Origin: Argyresthia goedartella
Taxonomy: Eukaryota > Arthropoda > Insecta > Lepidoptera > Argyresthiidae
Reading direction: 5' to 3'
Assembly (NCBI GenBank): GCA_949825045.1
Contig: OX463814.1
Coordinates: 35,420,383 to 35,484,382, forward strand
DNA: 64,000 bases
Every line of letters starts with the position of its first letter. Positions within the stretch are counted from its first letter, which is position 1. Below are positions 1 through 10,943 of the stretch, piece by piece. The notes beneath the pieces were generated by a model, which was not told where the DNA came from, ran no database searches, and was given only the letters and a program-made list of their open reading frames with translations. Position numbers and translations under genes: made by a program.

Positions 1-356
1 ACCCGTTTTGATCGAGGGTTTGGGTTTAATGCATCTTTTATCGCAACTACTTGAGTTACATTTCTATTTGCATTGTTAGTTCCTCGTGGATTGCTAAAGA
101 GTTATATAGACGGATTTCCCGATGACAGTTACTACAGGAATAATAAATTATCGATTTAAATAATCATAAGGTTTCTGAAACCTAAATTGTTTCGCGGTTT
201 GGAAATAATTTCTAAGTATATACATACATAAATAATTAACCAATTTAACTGCACAAAAGGCACAGTAACGAGCATTTAATCGTGCACTTTTGGGTTTAAC
301 GATTAATTTGTAACTCTAATCAGGAGTAACATTATTTATACATCGAAACGTCATAT
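1..356. other. Unassigned AT-rich sequence
   Basis: No coding signal or recognisable repeat is seen. If the Gypsy element downstream were complete, its 5' LTR would fall near here, but nothing in this stretch resembles the LTR at 6380-7484. Confidence 0.4.
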
Positions 357-864
357 TAGCCAGAAAGTGTGAAATCGAAATATTTTGTGTGTCGTGAGTG
401 GTAAATGTGACCAAAAAGCCAGAAATGTGTGTCACATTTATATGAAGGCTTGTGTTTAAAGGACCTATTTTACTACCAATAAATTCAAAATGACCGCCAG
501 AATGGATAAATGATCACCCAATTGTGTTTCACGAAATACTGTAGAAATTAAGCTATTTTTCTTTTATGTTTTGTGTGCTTAAGTTTATGTTTTAAGTATT
601 TTTTCTTGTTCTTATATGTTCAACCTAATACGAAGGATAAAGGGTTCTTCGCTTCGCTCACCCCCTTTACCCTTCTCCTAAGCTACCGCAGTATTTTTCC
701 CTGATATTTGCTGCCACTTTTGGTGATCATTTATACATTTTGGTGCGAAAAAATCATTTTGGTTTTAAATTGTAGCCATTTATATCTAACAACACACAAA
801 ACATGTGCATAATCAGAAATTATCAGAATCTGTATAATACTTATAGATCATACTTTCTGGCTAG
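357..864. repeat. Foldback (long-TIR) element, copy A
   Basis: The left end (AGCCAGAAAGT near 357) recurs inverted at the right end (ACTTTCTGGCT near 852-863). Further inward matches exist: TTTTGTGTGTCGT on the left against the complement of the 790-802 stretch, and ATAAATGATCACC at about 505 against GGTGATCATTTAT at about 721. The arms are imperfect and roughly 150 bp long. The centre (about 570-710) is a block that recurs at about 40710-40860 inside a different foldback element. There is no coding content. A clear target-site duplication was not found, so the ends are approximate. Confidence 0.6.
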
Positions 865-1236
865 GATCACGGACAATAGGCGACATTGGTCATTGTTGTT
901 GAATGTATCCACTATCCACAAACTAAATAGAGTAGAGAGTGTATCTGTCACAGGCAGGCGTCTGTGTAATATGTATGTATCTGTGGTTCGTTATTAGGGG
1001 TGCTAGCGATCACATATACAGCGATGCAGGCGCACTTTCACGGTTGCAAAGTCCCGCCATCTATGGGATAAAAAGAGTAACTAATCTGCTTGAAATGAGC
1101 GTCCTGTGGTGCCATCTAGAAGTGTGTTGACTGAAACCATAGCGATTAACTACAATCGTTACTGCTAGCGCCATCTCTGTATTACGAAGGGTTACTAATT
1201 CTAAGCTCTGAGGGACTAGCACCCACTGCTATAACA
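865..1236. other. Leader upstream of gag, no LTR recognised
   Basis: This lies directly upstream of the Gypsy gag start. No end of an LTR and no primer-binding-like site is visible, so the 5' LTR appears to be missing or replaced. Confidence 0.4.
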
Positions 1237-2629
1237 ATGGAAAGGGTTATTAAGTACGAATTCCTTAACAAGGCCGAGCTCGAATACGATGTAAAGATTA
1301 GATATGAGGAACCAGCTAATACTGTTTTGCTTCTTAAAAAACAGGTTTTGCGTTTAGTTGCGAATTCTCACCCTGAAGATATTCTGACTTCTCCAGTTCC
1401 GATTGAGGATGACTTGTCTCAAATTGGTTCTACTCTGACTTACCTGGATTGTAAAATTGAAAAATTTTTACAAGGTGAAACCAAATACTTACGATTAATA
1501 GAAACTTTTATTAATCATGTTTTTTACAGATTAGAGCGAATAGATACGGAGTTATATCCAGACTCTAAAGCTAGTTTCGATACTTTGAAGATGAAATTTG
1601 ATGCTATTTCTAAACAATTCGAATCCTTGACTCCACCTTCAACTGCAAATGACTCTCCATCACTGGACCTTCCTGCTGACCCGACTGTCTCTTGTTTCTC
1701 AAACTTCTGTCCAGACCCATACCCCGTATCCTCCACCACCACCTCAATATTTCCCTCCAACTAACGTCTTCAAAGATCTGAAAAGACACACCTTCAATGG
1801 TAAAAGCTGTCCAAGATCCTTTCTTCAAAAACTTGAAGAATATAGCTTAGCTCGTGGCTTGTCCAAGGACTTGTTGATTCCTCAGGCGTTCGAAATCTTC
1901 ACCGACAATGCCCTTCATTGGTTCAGATTTAAATATAATCGGAATCCAAACTTAACTTGGAACGAACTTTCTTCTTTACTAATCAAAGACTTTGGTGGTT
2001 TTAATTATGATCATAATTTTCTAGAAGCGATTAGGAATCGTACTCAAGGTCATGATGAACCTATCGTCATCTATATTTCCATCATGTCTGGAATGTTCGC
2101 TCGCCTTTCAAAAAGACTTTCTGAAACAGAACAATTGGAGATTATTTTGAGAAATATTCGCCCATGTTATTCAGTCTTCGTAGCTCTAAAGGACATTGAC
2201 TCTATCGATTCCCTTCTGGCCACTTGCCAAAACTACGAAAAGTTCCTAGACAGAGACAAACAATTTAAAGAACCAAATTTGCAACAAAGTCATCATGTTT
2301 CTGAATTCAACTACAAGCATTCCACTTCAAGTTCAGTTGACTCTCCAAACTCTTCTAATAACTCACGACCTTCTCCTCCCTTCATGAATAAATTCACTCC
2401 ACCCTACAAATACCCTTCTAGACAAGTTAATAGTCTCTCTCAAACTGCAGCTCCCCAAGAAAATTCTTTTTGCGTTCGCTGTCGTAAACTAGGTCATACT
2501 TTGAACAGTTGCACTCAACCACTATTCGTGATTTGTTTCAAATGTGGTCTTAAGGGTTTTAAAACTGCAGATTGCCCTACTTGTTCTCCCAAACCTAATA
2601 CTAGTACAAAAAACCAACTGCTGACTTGA
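1237..2629 (+). pseudogene. gag: Gypsy Gag polyprotein (frameshifted)
   Basis: Gag packages the retrotransposon RNA in the virus-like particle. The N-terminal part runs in one frame from ATG 1237 to about 1720 (charged helical start with LNKAELEYDVKIRYEE). The main capsid part continues in the next frame to the TGA at 2627-2629, with a retrotransposon-gag core around WFRFKYN and LTWNELSSLLIKDFG. Two nucleocapsid zinc knuckles follow: CVRCRKLGHTLNSC fits CX2CX4HX4C, and CFKCGLKGFKTADC has Phe where the His should be. A proline-rich linker (about 1700-1745) marks the frameshift region. The second knuckle may therefore bind zinc poorly, or the family may have lost it. Confidence 0.85.
2608..2614 (+). 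promoter_or_regulatory. Probable -1 ribosomal frameshift slippery site (AAAAAAC)
   Basis: Read in the gag frame the heptamer is A AAA AAC, a canonical X XXY YYZ site. The gag stop lies 13 nt downstream at 2627-2629, and the pol frame is -1 relative to gag and open across the overlap. Pol has no convincing ATG at its start (TTG 2626). This is the usual way LTR elements make Gag-Pol. No downstream pseudoknot was worked out. Confidence 0.7.
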
Positions 2630-5600
2630 AAAGTAACTCAAACTTTGATAAGGACGAGTGGACTAATTGGATCAAAACAATTCAAAATTTCTTTGCTTGC
2701 TACCAAATCTCTTCTACACTCTACTCCAAAGAACAAGATCTTAATCGTCCATTCGTTAATGTCAAAATTTACGACTTAACTTTATCTGGTTTACTAGATT
2801 CTGGCAGCTCAGTAACTATTCTGGGTAATAATTCTCATTTGGAAATTCTTAAACTGGGCTGCAAACTTTTCAAGTCAGATCTTATTACTGTCTCTACTGC
2901 TAATAATCAAAAAATTAATTCCTTGGGTTATTTTGACTTACCTGTCCATTTCAATAACGAAACTCACTTGATTAAAGCTTATATTTTCCCTGAAATATTT
3001 CCTTCTCTAATACTAGGTATTGACTTTTGGAGAAAATTTAATCTTCTACCTAGTGTTTTAGCTTCTCTTAACTTTACAGATCCTAAATGCTTTGCTATCG
3101 ACACTAAAGATATTAAAGTTTTACCTTATGAGCATTTAACTCCTAATCAAAAGAACATCGCTAATGACATCATTCAACGCTTCAAGACAATCTCTTTTGA
3201 AGAAAAAGGTGTTCTGGGAAACACACACTTAATCACCCACAAGACTGACACTGGTGATGCTCTTCCGATGAAACAAAGATGTTACAGACTGTCTCCTGAA
3301 AAACAAAAGGCTTTAATTAATGAAGTTGACAAGATGCTGGGATGGAACGTCATTGAACAATGCGAAAGTCCTTGGTTATCTCCAGTCCTCATCACTCCAA
3401 AGGAGAATGGTGAATGGCGTTTCTGCGTAGATAGCAGGAAGCTTAACTCAGTTACACGTCGTGATGCTTATAGTCTGCCTCTAATAAGCGAAATTTTGGA
3501 CAACCTGAGAAATGCCAAACACTTATCAAGCATCGACATTGCGAAAGCATTTTGGGAGATTCCATTGAATCCTGCTGATAGAGATAAGACAGCATTTTAT
3601 GTTCCTGGAAGAGGTATGTTCAGATTCAAAGTAATGCCTTTTGGTCTCACTAACTCACCTGCAACTCAACAAAGATTAATGGATACGCTATTTACTCCTG
3701 AATTTGAGAACAAGGTATTTTGCTATCTAGATGACATCGTTATTATTAGCGAGACTTTTGATGAGCACATATCGCTTCTCATGAAAGTTCTTGAAAAACT
3801 TTCATATGCTAATCTGACTATTAACTTTGAAAAGAGTCAATTCTTCAGGAAAGAACTGAAATACCTTGGTTTTCTAGTGAACGAGTATGGTCTACGTGCT
3901 GATCCAGATAAAATAAAGGCTATTCTAGAATATCCTGTACCTACTTGCAGAAAAGAAGTTCGAAGATTCATAGGCACCTGCAGCTGGTTTAGAAGATTCA
4001 TTCCAAACTTCAGCACTATTGCCTCTCCACTCAACCAACTAACCTGTTCCGGGAAGAACGCTCCTAAATTTTTATGGAATTCCTAGGCTGCAGCTGCTTT
4101 CCAGAAACTTAAAGAAGCTTTGGTAACTGCTCCTGTCCTTACTTGCCCTAACTTCGAACTACCCTTCTCTGTACATTGTGATGCATCAAATTATGGCATA
4201 GGAGCAATGCTTACTCAACATCAAGATGACAAAGAAGTCGTGATTGCTTACATGAGTAAAGCACTAAACAAAAATCAACAAAACTACTCAACTACTGAAA
4301 GAGAAACATTAGCTGTAATAACTGCGCTAGAACATTGGAGATGTTACCTAGACAATGGCAAGGAATTTACAATATATACTGACCACGCTGCACTTAAATG
4401 GTTTCAGAACTTATCGAATCCATCTGGAAGACTTGCTCGCTGGACTCTACGCTTATCATGCTTTAATTTTGTCCTGAAACATAAAAAAGGAAAGGATAAC
4501 GTTGTTCCTGATTTATTATCAAGACATAAGAATAAAGAACGTCCTGATACACGAGAAACTTCACCTCAAGGCGTACATCCTATTACGATTGAAGAACCAC
4601 CTGATCGTGAACTTGAGCACTACAACAAGATTTTTCTCGGATGCTCCAACAACCCAGACGCATATCCCAACTACACTATCAGGGATAACAAACTTTACCG
4701 CTGCATCCATTCTCTCGATCGTCTAAACGATGACTTTATTTGGAAAGAAGTTCCACTGCCGCAAGATAGACATGCACTTATTGAAGTTAGCCATGGTTCC
4801 CCTTCAGAACTCCACCATCTTCAAGACATTCAAGAAAATATCTTTAAAATACTATTGGCCTGGTATGTTTATGGACATTGCCAATTTAATCTCGACTTGT
4901 GAAACCTGCTTAACCTACAAACACCCTAATCATTCTCCCTATGGTCTTATGGGTAAACCTAAACTTTGCTCCAGACCTTTTCAAACTACATCCTTAGATC
5001 TTATGGGTCCATTGCCTATAACCCGGAGAAGAAATCAGTATATTCTGGTAATTAACTGCAATTTTACTAAATATACTATGATTTTTCCCCTTAAGCGGGC
5101 TACTTCAGCTAATATCATTAATTTCTTAGAAAATTCAGTGTTTCTAGTTCATGGCATTCCCCAAACTATTATAATGGACAACGCTGTTCAATTTCAGTCG
5201 CGAGAATTCCACTCATTCTTAAATTCTTATAACATTCCTTGTATTTTTCACACAGCTTTATATTGTCCTCAGGTTAATCCTACAGAGAAATTTAATAGTA
5301 CGATTATTACAGCTCTAGCATCCCTATAGGAGACGATCATAGATCCTGGGACAACCATCTTAGTAAGATTCAGTTCGCAATGAACAGCGCTACAAACGTT
5401 GCTACTGGCTTTACTCCAAACTTTTTAGTCTTTAGTAGGGAAACAATACCTTGTGGTTCCTTCTATACTCCAACTCAGAATCTCGAGGAATTGATATTTA
5501 TGCCTCGTGATATTTACGCGTCTAATGCTGGTCTCCTCTCATCTATCTTTCACAAAGTTCAAACTAAACTTCACATAGCTCACGCTAAAAATAGCGCTCG

Positions 5601-5817
5601 CTATGATCTTCGCCGGTCTTTTAAAGAATTTAATGTGGGAGATACTGTTTGGCGTAAAAACCATGTTTTAAGCAATGCTGGCGCGTACTTTAATGCTAAA
5701 CTTGCCCCTAAATTCATTAAGTGTAAAATAATAACCAAACTTTCACCATTAGTATACATTCTAGAAGACCCTAACGGAGTTAGAGGCAAGTGGCACATTA
5801 AAGACATTAAATCTTAA
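2614..5817 (+). pseudogene. pol: Gypsy Pol: protease, RT, RNase H, integrase (broken)
   Basis: Pol cleaves Gag-Pol, copies RNA into DNA and integrates it. The aspartic protease active site is LLDSGSSVTILG (about 2790). RT has DSRKLNSVT, the SSIDIAKAFWEIPL palm motif and catalytic YLDDIVI near 3725. An in-frame TAG (4084-4086) falls between RT and RNase H. RNase H keeps HCDASNYGIGAML and YTDHAALKW. The integrase HHCC zinc finger is split by a frameshift near 4820 (CETCLTYK follows). The integrase core has SLDLMGP, then MDNAVQF and a Glu in NPTEKFN, giving a DDE set. A second frameshift near 5325 precedes the C-terminal domain (GDTVWRKNHVL, PKFIKCKI). The protein ends at TAA 5815-5817. It cannot give full-length Pol. 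Confidence 0.9.
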
Positions 5818-6379
5818 ATTTTCTTAACCTCTATTAACTGTTAATTTGTATATATGTATAAATATCACCATCATTTTCACCTTATTATTTTTATTTCTTC
5901 CTTTAATCCAGTGTTCTTCAACACATTTTACTTTAGGACCTCGAATTTTCGTTAGTTAGTCTTCACCTATTTTTTTTTATCTTTATTTCAGACACATCTC
6001 GTTGGCGATGTGGCTGATCTCTGGCTTCGAGCTCTACCGCTCTGGCCGTTCTTAATCTTGTCTTAAGTCGTAGCGACTAAAGCTACCTTAGGATTAATTT
6101 GTTTCTCTTTACCTCCACTTATTTTTTTTTCCATGCAGGAGCGGATGACAACTCCTTAAGTAAGCCTGAATGTCCTTTTGAAAAAACACTTTTAGAGTGC
6201 TAGTCATTGAATGTGAACTCCACCCTTACCTGAATGAAGATGATGAATGTAAGAGATGGTATATCTGATTTTGCCTGGTGATGTCTGTTTCTGCAAAGCT
6301 GTGTTTTTCTGGTTTATTTTAAAATGTACATATCTAAATTTTTGCTGAGTCAAAATTTTTTCCAGGGTCGGGGGGAAAA
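5818..6379 (+). other. Gypsy 3' untranslated region with polypurine tract
   Basis: No ORF is present. A purine run (GGGTCGGGGGGAAAA, 6365-6379) abuts the LTR start at TGTAGTG, as expected for the plus-strand priming site. Confidence 0.7.
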
Positions 6380-6896
6380 TGTAGTGTTATGCTACTTACA
6401 TGTCATTTTCCAGTATGTTCAGCTGGATACTTGCTGAGCTGACTATCTGTATATTTTGTTTCACCTTTATTTTCATAGGACCCTGTAACGTTTTAAACCA
6501 TTAGAACACATTAACAAATCATTTTCGCTTCATATTTTCACACTATCAGCACTTCTAAATCGATAGCGAAGGGGTTTACCTTTGGTGACCTTGTATTTGG
6601 CTTTCTCCGAAACTCTGCAATCTCGGGCTTCGTGCGCGCTGGTGCGCTACCCTTTTATCTTTCGCTGTTATGTAATTTTGGCTATGTGAACTTGTTAATT
6701 TTTCTATTACGAGCCTGAAACCAAAACCTGACATTTATTATGTTGTTGTTTATCTGGTTGTCATGGCAATGTCCATTCAAACTCGTTAGCGGTCTGATAT
6801 GTTTGCTTCAATACTTTTACAAAAATACTTTTTCTCTCTTGGCCACTCACAAAAATTCCTTTAAATTAAATAATTTGTAGAACTCTCCAAAAAGGG

Positions 6897-6904
6897 TATA
6901 AAAG
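6897..6904 (+). promoter_or_regulatory. LTR TATA box
   Basis: TATAAAAG lies inside the LTR, with TCACTTCAGC about 25-35 bp downstream as a plausible initiator. Confidence 0.6.
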
Positions 6905-7413
6905 CGGAACATTTCTGAAATTCTGGGTCTCACTTCAGCTCTCAAGCAAGAAGCATCACCTAAAGGCCTTATCCCGGGGTCGCACTGCCCCGGGATCCTG
7001 CGAGCCGCTACTGCTACGCCTCCTGACTTGGCGAGCCTCTACCCTGGCCAGCGCTTCGTTGGGTCTCCACTTCACCTGCCCGTTCTCTGTTACACCTGCT
7101 CTTCAGTGACTTCAGGCCGACACGCTGCGGGCCTCTACCCTGGCCGGCGTTGCGCTACCAGGGCCCCTACTCCTGCTGCCCGTCGGGGTCTGATGACCGA
7201 TTGGCCGCCGGCCACACTCTCCGACTGCAACTCCTAAATCGCCCACCAGTGCCTCCACTGACCGGTTCACCAGACGTCTACTGCTTCATCGGCCTCCTAC
7301 TCTCCGTGTCCTCCGCTTCCTTTTTTTTATCTGCACATCTGTATTTTTATAAAACCTGTCTCATTTCACCCTCATCCTGCTATCATTTTTCTAAAGTCAT
7401 TGTATATAGCCCT

Positions 7414-7419
7414 AATAAA
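7414..7419 (+). terminator. LTR polyadenylation signal AATAAA
   Basis: AATAAA lies about 65 bp before the LTR end, in the position expected to define the R/U5 boundary of the element transcript. Confidence 0.6.
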
Positions 7420-7484
7420 CTGTCATTTCTAAATTTTATCCTGGTTATTTTCTGTTGGGTTCTGGTTAGGTTAATATCTTTACA

Positions 7485-7943
7485 CGACACGTGTTTGTAA
7501 ACTACCTATCGACAAATTATAAACCAGACCGACAGGGTTTAGAATTTACGTTTCTTTTCTTCTTACGTGTCAATGTAACACGCGACTTCGCCTCCTCTAG
7601 TCTTCGCCACCTAAGCTACCGCAGTGTTTGCCCAGGTATTTCCTTTGCAATTTAAGTTTAAATCGGTTCACAACTTAACGGTTTTATTATAAACAAACGC
7701 GCAATAAAAAAAACACGTTAGATTACAAACTAACATAAATATCAAGATAATATATAAATATGGCAAATATAGGTATTGTATTTTCTATAATATTGTGCTC
7801 TCTACCGTTTTTGAATTTTTGTCTATAACTTCTTGACTAAGCAACATTTCAATCTTTCATGTTTGATAAATATCACGATATATCGGGAGTCGGGACTGAA
7901 AGTGAGACAGAGACGGAGACGAAGAGGCGTTGGGCTCGTTTCT
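7485..7943. other. Intergenic sequence with a partial foldback core
   Basis: No gene. The stretch at about 7580-7650 (CCTAAGCTACCGCAGTGTTT and flanks) matches part of the core shared by the foldback elements at 357-864 and 40565-41052. The end (7885-7935) is rich in GAGACGGA-like purine repeats. Confidence 0.5.
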
Positions 7944-8376
7944 CGATCCTCTCCGCACGCACCGACGACGTTCGAGTCCTAAGGAGACGTGGAGTTGCCC
8001 TTTCTCTAGTTCCTCGATCCTCTCCGCACGCACCGACGACGTTCGAGTCCTACGGAGACGTGGAGTTGCCCTTTCTCTAGTTCCTCAATCCTCTCCGCAC
8101 GCACCGACGACGTTCGAGTCCTACGGAGACGTGGAGTTGCCCTTTCTCTCGATCCTCGATCCTCTCCGCACGCACCGACGACGTTCGAGTCCTACGGAGA
8201 CGTGGAGTTGCCCTTTCTCTAGTTCCTCGATCCTTTCCGCACGCACCGACGACGTTCGAGTCCTACGGAGACGTGGAGTTGCCCTTTCTCTAGTTCCTCG
8301 ATCCTCTCCGCAAGCACCGACGACGTTCGAGTCCTACGGAGACGTGGAGTTGCCCTTTCTCTCGATCCTCGATCCT
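7944..8376. repeat. 71-bp minisatellite, six copies plus a partial
   Basis: The units are nearly identical. CTCCGCACGC or its variants begin at 7951, 8022, 8093, 8164, 8235 and 8306, so the period is exactly 71 bp. Differences are few: TAAGG for TACGG in copy 1, CTTTCCGC in copy 5, CAAGC for CACGC in copy 6. Two units end CTCTCGATC instead of CTCTAGTTC. Because 71 is not a multiple of 3, the frame rotates each unit, and the plus strand stays open through the array. Confidence 0.95.
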
Positions 8377-8812
8377 CGTCGTCGTTCAGACTCCGATTGA
8401 CTGTGGAGTATGCTAATGGGTAGTATTTAAACCTATGAACGCCCAGCAAAATAAGGGTACATTTCCGCTGTTATTTCACTTTTCTTCAGTTCGCTTACCC
8501 GCGGATCATACGGATGATTCATACATCTGACACGTAAATATCGTAGAAAATAAATCAAAAATTTCTATTTGTTTTGTTTATTTTCTAATTTTGTCTATTC
8601 ATATTAGTGAACCCTTTTTTCAGTAGGTTTATAGTATTGTGCCCTTTTCCCTTGATACACCCTTTGAGGGCTAAGTACATAACATACAATCTATTCAAAG
8701 AGCGACAGACAAGGATTCTGATGTCCAATTCTCTGTAATGCAAATTAGGTGCATAAATATTTCGTAGTCATTCTGAGTTTGCAGATTTGTTACCTAGTTC
8801 CTAATTCTGGTT
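8377..8812. other. Intergenic sequence, nothing recognised
   Basis: No repeat, ORF or motif that I can support. Confidence 0.4.
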
Positions 8813-9110
8813 TTGTTTCGTAATTTTGTTGGTTCTCTAATATTTCGCAATTTCCGTCGATATACCTATTCCATTCCATTCCGTGGCCGTGGAATGGTTC
8901 CACATAAGATTATCCCCATCGTAGGTGATGGCTCTTGTTTATTTCGGGCACTGTCATGTTTATTGTATTCGACACAAGATAGGGCTAGAGATATAAGAAA
9001 GCAAATAGTGGATCACGTCACAGCAAACTGGGACCAATTTTGGATCATGTCCCATGATGCGGCTGGGGATAATTACCGTTTTGTCTTATCCCGTAGGCGC
9101 CTTGGCGCCT
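8813..9110 (+). pseudogene. OTU-family cysteine protease domain, N-terminal fragment
   Basis: OTU proteases are deubiquitinases with a Cys-His-Asp centre. The frame contains VPHKIIPIVGDGSCLFRA, which has the OTU oxyanion/catalytic block (Asp and Cys in GDGSCLF). It is followed by an RDIRKQIVDHV helix and DQFWIM, in the expected order. The frame is lost near SRRRLGAFPP at about 9100, before any catalytic His, so at most half a domain remains. OTU domains occur both in host genes and in large transposons such as some Helitrons. With transposon debris on both sides, a transposon origin is more likely. The start Met is not certain. Confidence 0.7.
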
Positions 9111-9164
9111 TCCCCCCCCTCGTAAGCTGGGTACTGCGAGAATTTATTTCGACGTGATGCGGAT

Positions 9165-9560
9165 TGGTTTAAGGGGTGGTGCTGTGCAGGGGGCGCATGG
9201 AAGTGGATGAAACAGTATAGCACATGCTACTGGCATGTCCATCCACAACAGAAACCAGGATGGCTATCCTAGGTGACACAACAAACACCCACGAGCTCCT
9301 AGAACACACAGGCCTCCTTCTCCAGCTGGTGCAGGAGTTGGGATGGCTGCGAAGGGGACATGCACAAAGGCCCCGCTCAAATTCCAAATTCCAATTCCAA
9401 ATTCCAAATTCCAAATGTCTTTATTATGTAAATATTTACATATACTTAGCAATCGTCATTTTTTGCCACTTCTATGCATTGGACCACTGTGGGAGAAGAA
9501 GGGCGTAGAAACTCCACAGCTCAAGTGGGCCAGGTGCAGGCGCTACACCCCCTTGTAGAA
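9165..9560 (+). pseudogene. LINE ORF2 C-terminus (RNase H-bearing type), interrupted
   Basis: The frame around EVDETV, HMLLACPSTTETRMAILGD and LQLVQELGWLRRGHAQ is the Cys-containing tail that follows RNase H in I/R1-group LINEs. The same sequence lies inverted at 35796-36040. It is split by a short minus-strand insertion at 9381-9518 and ends CRRYTPL before a stop at about 9556. Only the 3' end of the element is present. Confidence 0.7.
9381..9518 (-). mobile_element. Very short 5'-truncated LINE insertion with 6-bp target duplication
   Basis: GCTCAA occurs on both sides (9375-9380 and 9519-9524). The copy at 35.8 kb reads straight through the empty site. On the minus strand the insert is a LINE 3' end with AATAAAG and a GGAATTT-type short-repeat tail. 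Its body matches the 3' end of the LINE at 61027-61130. It is about 138 bp long, so nearly all of the element was lost at insertion. Confidence 0.8.
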
Positions 9561-9578
9561 GATAGAAGATAGGTAGGG

Positions 9579-9770
9579 GTGGTGCTGTCTCGCACGCGGT
9601 CCCATAAAGGGAGCGTTGTGAGCCAGCATTCCTACCTCTTTGGTGTTGTGGTGCTGTCCCGATCGCGGTCCGGTATGGGGAGCGGTGTGAGCCTGCACCA
9701 CGGTTCCGTTTATGTTGTGGTGGTGCTGTCCCGCACGCGGCCCCATATTGGGATCATTGTGAGCCGGCAC
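9579..9770 (+). repeat. Three degenerate 71-73-bp tandem repeats in a LINE 3' region
   Basis: Units begin GGTGCTGTC near 9579, 9650 and 9724, each followed by a CGCGGTCC-like block and GTGAGCC. The minus strand is open across them and reads three AH..P..GPR..QHH units. The repeats lie downstream of a LINE stop codon, so a 3' UTR repeat is the simpler reading. Confidence 0.7.
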
Positions 9771-9775
9771 CTCCA

Positions 9776-10440
9776 CTTCCACACAGTTGGCGCTAGAGGT
9801 GTCCGTGGCCCTGCGACGTCTGGCCGCGACTATGGCAAGCTCCTTTGCGTGGCGCTGCTTCCTCATCGTCGCTTTTGAGGCACCGTTCCTGTCGTGCCTC
9901 TTAGCTTAATGCTCATTTACCCTCCGAACGCGTGTCACCACGCGAGCAAATTGGTTGGTGGCCCCCAGAAAACGACCTACCGAGAACCTGCTGGGGGGGG
10001 AGGGGGGGGGTCCAGTTCATTGAATGAACTGGCTCCGACCGCAGCGAGGGATTCCCCTGTACTGAATGTACAGGAACCCTCCTGGGGTATTAGCTGTTCC
10101 TTATTTGCTGCCATAGTCCACCCTCTCGGGCCCCTTCTTCCAAGTTTGCAGTACGTTAGCAGCCCTCAACGATATGGGTACGGTCCCTGCTGGACGGTAA
10201 ACCGGCACGGTACTGTAGAGGCTTTGATGTGAACAAACAGATAGTAATTATTTTGATCGCTCGTTCTAAGTATCGATCTTTACAAAATGAAATATCATGT
10301 TAATTTGGATTAACAATTTGCATGATTTTGCTCTGCTGCAATACAGTTTCTAAAAACTAGGGAAGTATACTTGTAAGACATTTCTGCACCTGTTAAATGT
10401 AAAATGCTCAACAATGTGTGTATGTGTAGATAAATTTGTT
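9776..10440. other. Probable LINE 3' UTR with G-run and two small hairpins
   Basis: It holds a G-tract (9991-10010), then CCAGTTCAT/ATGAACTGG (10012-10032) and CCTGTAC/GTACAGG (10056-10074). No protein family was recognised in its open frames. Everything after about 10235 looks unique. Confidence 0.4.
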
Positions 10441-10546
10441 ATACCCTGTCAGGGTGCATGTACCCTACATACATTTTTCACCTGTAGTGTGTATTGTACA
10501 TGTTATATGCAAATAAATGAATATGAATATGAATATGAATTGATGA
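10441..10546 (+). mobile_element. LINE 3' tail with (GAATAT)n
   Basis: AATAAATGAATATGAATATG is the typical end of a jockey/CR1-group LINE. Upstream lies a perfect 5-bp stem, AGGGT/ACCCT with a GCATGT loop (10451-10466). The tail unit matches that of the two-ORF LINE at 54.7 kb, but the hairpin is different. Confidence 0.6.
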
Positions 10547-10943
10547 ATGAAGTGAGTTTTTAATCTTTTTTCTGGTAAATATATTATTATTATTATTATG
10601 ATTATTTGTAGTATCTTATTCTTATGATATTATTTAAAGACTGCCCCTTGGCGTTTAATACTCTTTTTTAATTAATTTCTTAAATGGCAATAGCAAATTC
10701 TCTCACCGGAATCTTATGGCAAATAAGGAAATAAAAATTTGTTGTGTGCAATACTGGGAAAACTGGATTAAACGATCTTGATACTGTTTAATTTTTATTT
10801 ATGTCTTTAGTATTCATTAATATGAAGTATAGTAGGTATGTGTATGAAGAATGTTGTTATACATCGAGTTCTTCACATAGGAAAATATGTAATGAAAAAT
10901 AAATCAATCGTATATTACTTTATATATAGGTAATATAATATTA

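Larger units (their letters stand above)
1237..7484 (+). mobile_element. Ty3/Gypsy LTR retrotransposon, defective, 5' LTR not found
   Basis: Order is gag, protease, reverse transcriptase, RNase H, integrase, 3' untranslated region, polypurine tract and a 1.1-kb 3' LTR. This order (integrase after RNase H) marks the Ty3/Gypsy group. No envelope-like ORF follows pol. The copy is inactive: gag carries a frameshift near 1700, and pol has an in-frame TAG at 4084-4086 and frameshifts near 4820 and 5325. The 5' LTR cannot be recognised, so age cannot be estimated from LTR divergence. Confidence 0.9.
6380..7484 (+). repeat. 3' LTR of the Gypsy element
   Basis: It starts TGTAGTG just after the polypurine tract and ends near CTTTACA, giving TG...CA ends. 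A TATA box (6897) and an AATAAA (7414) are spaced as for U3-R-U5. The R/U5 part at 6960-7260 is GC-rich and happens to contain open frames, which I regard as non-coding. The right end is less certain than the left. Confidence 0.75.

Noticed and set aside
1..1236. 5' LTR of the Gypsy element
   Set aside because: No similarity to the 3' LTR and no primer-binding-like site was found.
7028..7500. Genes inside the Gypsy LTR
   Set aside because: The open frames lie in R/U5 of the LTR, and no family is recognised.
7930..8400. Protein-coding gene with internal repeats, or CRISPR-like array
   Set aside because: The open frame results from a GC-rich 71-bp tandem unit. There are no spacers between units, and the genome is eukaryotic.
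9543..9866. Minus-strand repeat protein (AH..P..GPR..QHH units)
   Set aside because: It lies in the 3' region of a plus-strand LINE, and the tandem DNA repeat explains the pattern.
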